This document shows, one piece after another, positions 39,517-45,272 of a DNA stretch of 45,272 bases. The translations under genes were made by a program, and so were the position numbers. The stretch is from Candidatus Magnetominusculus sp. LBB02. Its GTDB lineage: Bacteria; Nitrospirota; Thermodesulfovibrionia; Thermodesulfovibrionales; Magnetobacteriaceae. The notes under the pieces are model-generated. The model made no database searches, had not been told where the DNA came from, and was given only the letters and a program-made list of their open reading frames with translations. Each line of letters begins with the position of its first letter. The first letter of the stretch is position 1. The stretch covers positions 42,350 through 87,621 of the forward strand of contig JAKOEO010000004.1 in assembly GCA_022321325.1 (NCBI GenBank), given 5' to 3'.

Positions 39517-40242
39517 CTATCGCCTTCTTATCCATATATGCGAAAACTCGCCTTCCTGAAAGGCAAACGCAAGCCCAAGCCGCAATATCTCAAGCAGTGC
39601 AAGGAAGGTCATAATCACTTCCATTTTCGATGCCGCATCGGCAAATAAACTGTCAAACATAATCTTCTCATTCTCAAACTCAAGCCTCTCCGTAATAATA
39701 GCAATTTTATCCTTTATGGTCAAGGTCTCTTTTGTTATCTGGCCGACAATGAATGGTTTTTTGTCAATTATGCACCTGAATGCCTTTACAAGGTCGTACA
39801 GGTTTAAATTAATCAGGGGCTGTTGCTGCGCCCTGCCGGCCTCTTCTAATTCACACTCCGGCTCCTTCGAGAAGATGTTTTCCCACACCGCCTCCCTTTC
39901 TTTTAGTGAAAACGCCGCATCCTTATATGACTGATACTCGATTAATCTCTGGACAAGCTCCATGCGCGGGTCTTCCTCTTCCTCCTGCCCTGCCCTTTCC
40001 TCTTCTGGCAGCAGCATTTTTGATTTTATATGTATCAGCGTTGCCGCCATTACAATAAACTCCCCGGCAATGTCTATGTTTAATTCGCTCATCTTGTTCA
40101 AATACTGTAAATACTGCCCTGTGATAAACGCTATCGGTATGTCGTAGATATCAATCTTATTCTTATTGATAAGAGAAAGGAGCAAGTCAAGGGGGCCTTC
40201 AAACACATCCAGTTTTATCTTTATTGCCTCGCTGCCTGACAC
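39517..40242 (-). CDS. scpA: Segregation and condensation protein A
   Basis: 241 aa: IKLDVFEGPLDLLLSLINKNKIDIYDIPIAFITGQYLQYL...GEFIVMAATLIHIKSKMLLP. Confidence 0.96.
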   Translation of the reverse strand: MSGSEAIKIKLDVFEGPLDLLLSLINKNKIDIYDIPIAFITGQYLQYLNKMSELNIDIAGEFIVMAATLIHIKSKMLLPEEERAGQEEEEDPRMELVQRLIEYQSYKDAAFSLKEREAVWENIFSKEPECELEEAGRAQQQPLINLNLYDLVKAFRCIIDKKPFIVGQITKETLTIKDKIAIITERLEFENEKIMFDSLFADAASKMEVIMTFLALLEILRLGLAFAFQEGEFSHIWIRRR

Positions 40243-40257
40243 ACCAACGCCTCCCCC

Positions 40258-41118
40258 CTACAGAAAATATTTGTCAAGCGCGATAAACGCCAGAACCGTT
40301 ATGCTTATATATCCATTCATGTTGAAAAAGGCTATATCGAGTTTACTCAAATCCCCCGGCCTTACCAGCCTGTGTTCATATATCAGAAGGCAGGCCACAG
40401 CCGCCATGCCAATATAATAAACCGGCCCAAGGCGCAATACCACCCCACAGCACATCAGCAACATCCACGTAAGCATATGAAACACGCGCGCAATATTTAG
40501 CGATGTCCTTATGCCGAAACGCTGCGGTATGGAATAGAGTCCATGCTGCCTGTCAAACTCAATATCCGCAAGGGCATAGAGAATGTCAAAACCGGCCAGC
40601 CAAAATATTACGGCAGCCGAAAGAGGCACAGCCTGCCATGACAAAGCCCCCCTGACCGCAATCCACGCCCCAAATGGTGCCAACGCTATTGCCACACCCA
40701 GCACTATATGGCATCCCCACGTAAATCTCTTGGTATAGGAATAAAGATAAATAACAAATATCGCAATCGGAGAGAGTTTAAGACACAGCGGGTTTAACAT
40801 ATATGCCGAAAACACAAATATGGCACAGGACAATGCCGCAAAGCAGGCCGCCTCTACGGGGGAGATTACCCCTGTTGGTATCTCCCGGCCTTTTGTCCTC
40901 GGGTTTTCGGCGTCTATCTTTCTGTCAATTACCCTGTTCATGCCCATGGCGGCTGACCGGGCCGCCACCATCGCCACCGTTATCCAGAGTAACTTATAAG
41001 GAGTCGGCAGGCCCCCTGCGGCAAGCACCGCCGATGACAACGCAAAGGGCAGCGCAAAGAGAGAGTGCGAGAATTTAATCATCTTCAGATAAGAAACTAC
41101 GCGCGCCTGCTTTGCCAT
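40258..41118 (-). CDS. UbiA-family prenyltransferase (4-hydroxybenzoate polyprenyltransferase/MqnP-like)
   Basis: 286 aa: IKFSHSLFALPFALSSAVLA...ARSAAMGMNRVIDRKIDAENPRTKGREIPTG...WLAGFDILYALADIEFDRQHGLYSIPQRFG. Confidence 0.93.
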   Translation of the reverse strand: MAKQARVVSYLKMIKFSHSLFALPFALSSAVLAAGGLPTPYKLLWITVAMVAARSAAMGMNRVIDRKIDAENPRTKGREIPTGVISPVEAACFAALSCAIFVFSAYMLNPLCLKLSPIAIFVIYLYSYTKRFTWGCHIVLGVAIALAPFGAWIAVRGALSWQAVPLSAAVIFWLAGFDILYALADIEFDRQHGLYSIPQRFGIRTSLNIARVFHMLTWMLLMCCGVVLRLGPVYYIGMAAVACLLIYEHRLVRPGDLSKLDIAFFNMNGYISITVLAFIALDKYFL

Positions 41119-41136
41119 CAGCTATCCGTCAACAAT

Positions 41137-42801
41137 TCAGATTTTATTTTGAAGCCTTGCATTTTCTATTACTATTGCCGCCTCCTCTGCAACAGCCATG
41201 GCAAAGCCAGTCTCGTCCCTTGAGAACACCCTATGGTCGCCGGTAAACAGCCATAAAACGCCTGTAATGTTATTGTAGAGCATGACAGGCACTATAAGAA
41301 TGCTTCTGATGCCCTCGCGCCCCGCCTCTTTGCCGAAATGCACTCTGGCGTCGTTTGCGGCGTCGTAAATGGCAACCGGCTCACCCTTTAGAGTAAGCTC
41401 AATATCTTTTCCGAAATCTATAGAGAGGTACTCATCGCTTAGACCGGCAGCCTCGGCAAGTTCAAGTTTCTGATTCTTTAGATTGTAAATATGTATAGCC
41501 GCCCCCTTCGTGTGCATAATCTCCGGCAAAAGCATAACTATATGGTCAAGCATCATGGCTAAATCCGTCGTTTTGGTCCTTAGTTTTGCTATCTCCTGAA
41601 GGGTCTTATAGTACAGCATCTCCTGATGTTTCTTTTCATACATGGCCGCGTTAACAATTGCAAGTCCGCACTGTTGGGCTAAGGATGCGGCAAAGGCCAC
41701 CTCTTCCTGCGTGAAATTCCTAAGCCAGCCGGTAAACAACGTCATTACGCCTATTAACTTTCCCCTTGCCAGAATAGGTACGGACAGGATGCTCTTAATG
41801 CCTCCGTCTAATATGTCCTTTAAATCTCTGAAGATTGGCTCTGACAGAGCGTCATATATAAACACCGGTTTGTAGTTCAGCCCCGCGCCCGTATCTGCTG
41901 CGGCTATGTCATCCTTTAAGAGCGGCAGGATGAGGGCCTGTAGCGGTTCCATGATATTGAGCTGCCCTGCCGACGGTTTTATTGTCAATAAATCTTCTTC
42001 GATAAGTTTTATCGCCGCTCCTTTTACCTGAATCGTCTCAGGGATTTTCATGATGACAATATCGAGAATTTCCTCAAGATTCAAAGAAGAGCTTAACGCC
42101 TTAGAAATCTCCTGAAATACCCTCAGGTATTCCTTTTCCCTTGAGACAATGCTCTCAAACTCAGTGGCGTTCATTATCGCTATAGCGGCCTGGTCGGCAA
42201 TGGCGGAGACGAATTTCATATCCTCGTCCGAGTAATTTCTCGGCTCTGCGGTGTACATCCTCATTATTCCAATTATATCGTCTTTAAACCTCAGCGGAAC
42301 ACTCATAATGCTCCTGATACCCTCTTTCCTTGCGGCATGAAAGTACACTGAGTTCTTATCGTCCGCGACGTCGTATATGGAGGCGGGTTTGCCTGACATG
42401 GCGTCCTCTAAACTCTTGTCGAAAGTTACCTTACCCTTATTGACATACGCATCAGACAGGCCAAAACTAGCGGCAACATCCAATGTCCTTGATTTCTTGT
42501 TTATCAGTCTGAGAAGACATGCCTTTACGTTCATCACCTTTACTATGTTTGTGACGATGAGATTTAGTACTTTATCTAATGAGATACTTGAACTTATTAC
42601 CTTGCAGATACTTTGGTAGCTCTCAAGATAGACCCGTTTCTCAAAGATCTTCTCCGAGCACTCACAGCACATCCCATGCGTGATGTTCGTATAGCCTAAA
42701 GAGCCAAGAAACTCCTCTTGTGTCAGCCATACGTCCTCGTCATTCTTAATTTTTTTACACCAGCCACAGGTGAGAATCAGAGGCTTATCAGCATCTAACA
42801 T
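41137..42801 (-). CDS. N-terminal CxxC zinc-ribbon-like module plus three GAF domains, no output domain visible
   Basis: 554 aa: [46 protein letters not shown], then three GAF repeats each with GIRSI(M/L)SVP or equivalent. Confidence 0.9.
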   Translation of the reverse strand: MLDADKPLILTCGWCKKIKNDEDVWLTQEEFLGSLGYTNITHGMCCECSEKIFEKRVYLESYQSICKVISSSISLDKVLNLIVTNIVKVMNVKACLLRLINKKSRTLDVAASFGLSDAYVNKGKVTFDKSLEDAMSGKPASIYDVADDKNSVYFHAARKEGIRSIMSVPLRFKDDIIGIMRMYTAEPRNYSDEDMKFVSAIADQAAIAIMNATEFESIVSREKEYLRVFQEISKALSSSLNLEEILDIVIMKIPETIQVKGAAIKLIEEDLLTIKPSAGQLNIMEPLQALILPLLKDDIAAADTGAGLNYKPVFIYDALSEPIFRDLKDILDGGIKSILSVPILARGKLIGVMTLFTGWLRNFTQEEVAFAASLAQQCGLAIVNAAMYEKKHQEMLYYKTLQEIAKLRTKTTDLAMMLDHIVMLLPEIMHTKGAAIHIYNLKNQKLELAEAAGLSDEYLSIDFGKDIELTLKGEPVAIYDAANDARVHFGKEAGREGIRSILIVPVMLYNNITGVLWLFTGDHRVFSRDETGFAMAVAEEAAIVIENARLQNKI

Positions 42802-43682
42802 GATAGTATCTCAAGTATTTCTTTATATCTTTGAGAAGTCTTTGCAATTATTTCCTCCGGCAAACGCGGACCTGGGTATTCCATATTCCAGTCCAACGTC
42901 AGCAGATAGTCTCTGACAATTTGTTTGTCGAAACTCTCCTGCGCCCTGCCTGCGGCATAATCTTTCAAGGGCCAGAAGCGCGATGAGTCGGGCGTTAAGA
43001 CCTCGTCTATCAGGATTGGCCGCCCGTCTGAAATGCCAAACTCAAATTTCGTATCGGCGATAATAATCCCCTTGCCGAGGGCGTAATCGCCCGCCTTATT
43101 ATATATTGCAAGGCTTAGTTCTTTAATCTTCTGCGCTACATCACGCCCGACTATCGAGACGGCCTCATCGAAAGAGATATTGACGTCATGGCCTTGTTCA
43201 GCCTTCGTGCTTGGAGTGAAAATAGGCTCTGGCAGCCTCTCTGACTCTCGTAATCCCTGTGGCAGCTTAATTGAGCACACAGTGCCGTCCCTCTTATATT
43301 CCTTCCACGCAGACCCTGAAATATAACCCCTGACAATACACTCTACCTCAAGCGGCCTGGCCTTTTTCACCAGCATTGTCCTTCTTTGGAGTGTTTCCCT
43401 ATACTGTTGGCAGACATCGGGAAAGTCATTTACGTCCGTTGTCACAATGTGATTGTCAACTATCGGCTTCATATGGGAAAACCAAAATGCGGAGATAGCC
43501 GTAAGCACATCGCCCTTCGATGGAATGCCGTCAGGAAGCACTACGTCAAACGCAGAGAGCCTGTCTGTGGCAACTAAAAGCATGTGCTGCCCTAAGTCGT
43601 AGATGTCCCTCACCTTACCTCTTTTAATAAGACGTAAGTCAGGGAAGTCAGTATTCAATACAATCTTAGTCTGCTTTGTCAT
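42795..43682 (-). CDS. purC: Phosphoribosylaminoimidazole-succinocarboxamide synthase
   Basis: 295 aa: [51 protein letters not shown]...[20 protein letters not shown]...DTKFEFG...[15 protein letters not shown]. Confidence 0.97.
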   Translation of the reverse strand: MTKQTKIVLNTDFPDLRLIKRGKVRDIYDLGQHMLLVATDRLSAFDVVLPDGIPSKGDVLTAISAFWFSHMKPIVDNHIVTTDVNDFPDVCQQYRETLQRRTMLVKKARPLEVECIVRGYISGSAWKEYKRDGTVCSIKLPQGLRESERLPEPIFTPSTKAEQGHDVNISFDEAVSIVGRDVAQKIKELSLAIYNKAGDYALGKGIIIADTKFEFGISDGRPILIDEVLTPDSSRFWPLKDYAAGRAQESFDKQIVRDYLLTLDWNMEYPGPRLPEEIIAKTSQRYKEILEILSC

Positions 43683-43902
43683 AGCTTATTTAGACTGCTT
43701 TGTCATAGCTTACTGTGTGTGGAGCGATGCGACTGTCTTAGTATAATAATCGTAGTAATTATTGTCAACATAATTAATTGGCGGTTTTGGCGATTACGGT
43801 AATATTTGCATTTGATTTTTTTGATTGTTTATGTCTAAAATGGCACATGGCCGGTAAGTCAGTAAATTTTGTGGGTAATATAACCATGTGGCAGGTATAC
43901 AG

Positions 43903-45272
43903 ATGACCAGAGGCGCCATGATTGGACGGCTGTTTCCGTTTCTCGGCTGGTTTGAAGACTATGGGACGGTGAAACTCAGGGCTGACCTTATGGCTGGAAT
44001 TACAGTAGCCCTTGTGTTGATACCGCAGTCAATGGCCTATGCCCAGCTTGCCGGGCTTCCCCCGTATTATGGACTTTACGCCTCTTTTTTGCCTCCTATT
44101 GTAGCGGCCCTTTTTGGCTCAAGCCGTCAGCTTGCCACAGGCCCTGTTGCGGTTGTGTCTCTGATGTCCGCTGCCTCGCTGGAGCCTCTGGCCACAAAAG
44201 GCGGCGAGGCATTTATCGCCTACTCTGTGCTGCTTGCGCTTTCGGTTGGGGTTTTTCAGCTTTTTCTCGGAGTGTTCCGCCTTGGTCTTATCGTTAATTT
44301 CCTGTCACACCCTGTTGTCATCGGCTTTACTAACGCGGCAGCGTTAATCATTGCTACCTCGCAGCTTGCCAACCTGCTTGGCGTAACGGTTGATAATGCA
44401 GAGCACCATTATGAGACCGTTATAAATGTCGTCAAGGCCGCCATAGAATATACTCATTGGCCTACGCTCATCTTTGCTCTGTCTTCGTTTACCATCATGT
44501 TTACGCTTCGTAAGATTAATCCCCGCCTGCCAAATGTCCTCATCGCGGTTGTGCTTACTACTTTCGTCTCGTGGCTGATGGGGTTTGAAAAGGTGCAGAC
44601 AGCCCCGGCCACCGCTATTATGTCTGAGGATATTACGGCAAAGATAATGGACTATAACACGATTTTAGATGAGGTTGAACATGTAACAAAGCAGCTGACT
44701 GAGGCATCTAAGGACCTTTCAGAACTCAAACACGACAAACACGCAGACCCTGTCAGCGTCCTTGAGGCAACCCAAAAGATAGAGCGGCTGACCGTCTTTA
44801 AAGGGGAAAATAAGAAGAGGGCTGCTCTGCTAAGAAGCCAGCTCAGGGCAGTTAAACTCACGGCCGTGGATGAGGGGGCGGGCGCAAAGAGATTTGTCGT
44901 CCGTGAAACTAAGGGAGCAGACGTATGGCATATAAAGGTTGGCAGCAAGCCCCTTCAGGAAGACAAATTAAAGTTTACCTCAGGCGGGGCGGTAATAGGG
45001 GCTATCCCCAAGGGGCTTCCCACGTTCGCATTTCCAAAGATTGACTTAAATATATTTCTGACCATATTTCCCAATGCAATAATTATATCAATTCTTGGCT
45101 TTATGGAGGCCATCTCCATAGCCAAGGCAATGGCCGCAAGGACAGGTCAGCGTCTTGACCCGAATCAGGAGCTTATAGGACAGGGGCTGGCCAATATTTC
45201 CGGGGCTATGGGACAAAGCTATGCCACATCGGGGTCTTTCTCGCGCTCTGCGGTTAATCTGCAAGCGGGGGC
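43903..45272 (+). CDS. SulP-family anion transporter with an unusual cytoplasmic insertion; C-terminus truncated by window edge
   Basis: Manual translation: ...LRADLMAGITVALVLIPQSMAYAQLAGLPPYYGLYASFLPPIVAALFGSSRQLATGPVAVVSLM...GAIPKGLPTFAFPKIDL...GFMEAISIAKAMAARTGQRLDPNQELIGQGLANISGAMGQSYATSGSFSRSAVN. Absent from the ORF track because no stop lies inside the window. Confidence 0.95.
   Translation, partial: MTRGAMIGRLFPFLGWFEDYGTVKLRADLMAGITVALVLIPQSMAYAQLAGLPPYYGLYASFLPPIVAALFGSSRQLATGPVAVVSLMSAASLEPLATKGGEAFIAYSVLLALSVGVFQLFLGVFRLGLIVNFLSHPVVIGFTNAAALIIATSQLANLLGVTVDNAEHHYETVINVVKAAIEYTHWPTLIFALSSFTIMFTLRKINPRLPNVLIAVVLTTFVSWLMGFEKVQTAPATAIMSEDITAKIMDYNTILDEVEHVTKQLTEASKDLSELKHDKHADPVSVLEATQKIERLTVFKGENKKRAALLRSQLRAVKLTAVDEGAGAKRFVVRETKGADVWHIKVGSKPLQEDKLKFTSGGAVIGAIPKGLPTFAFPKIDLNIFLTIFPNAIIISILGFMEAISIAKAMAARTGQRLDPNQELIGQGLANISGAMGQSYATSGSFSRSAVNLQAG

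Noticed and set aside
44652-44948. 98-aa minus-strand ORF
   Set aside because: Antisense to the SulP insertion; low-complexity Ser/Leu/Phe product.

Overview
This 45.3 kb bacterial chromosomal window is densely coded, mostly with core genes. I tentatively place it near Nitrospirota from gene style only; this is untested. Recognisable blocks: (i) a class III cyclase/STAND/TPR protein running off the left edge; (ii) rpmH-rnpA-yidD-yidC-A-adding tRNA nucleotidyltransferase; (iii) hpt-queD-pmbA and acyl-CoA dehydrogenase-etfB-ferredoxin/etfA-fabD-ilvC, followed by an Hpt protein and a REC-GGDEF protein; (iv) selB-trpB2; (v) an 8 kb signalling island ordered hybrid kinase - REC/HD-GYP - MEDS - hybrid kinase - REC/HisKA_2, built from a duplicated two-gene module with swapped ends; (vi) queH-ruvB-ruvA; (vii) mtaB-miaB-TPR lipoprotein-scpA-ubiA-GAF-purC; (viii) a SulP transporter running off the right edge. 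The ORF track misses several genes: the left-edge cyclase, rpmH, the N-terminus of rnpA, a 58-aa Cys-rich protein and the right-edge SulP. The observations most worth follow-up are: two 74-bp palindromic elements in opposite orientation, one with tandemly amplified arms; rnpA apparently lacking any ATG/GTG/TTG start for its conserved N-terminus; the duplicated HK/RR system with a MEDS protein between the copies and a palindrome in the MEDS leader; a ~130-aa insertion in SulP; and a zinc-ribbon/triple-GAF protein overlapping purC. All calls come from reading the sequence; no database search was run.
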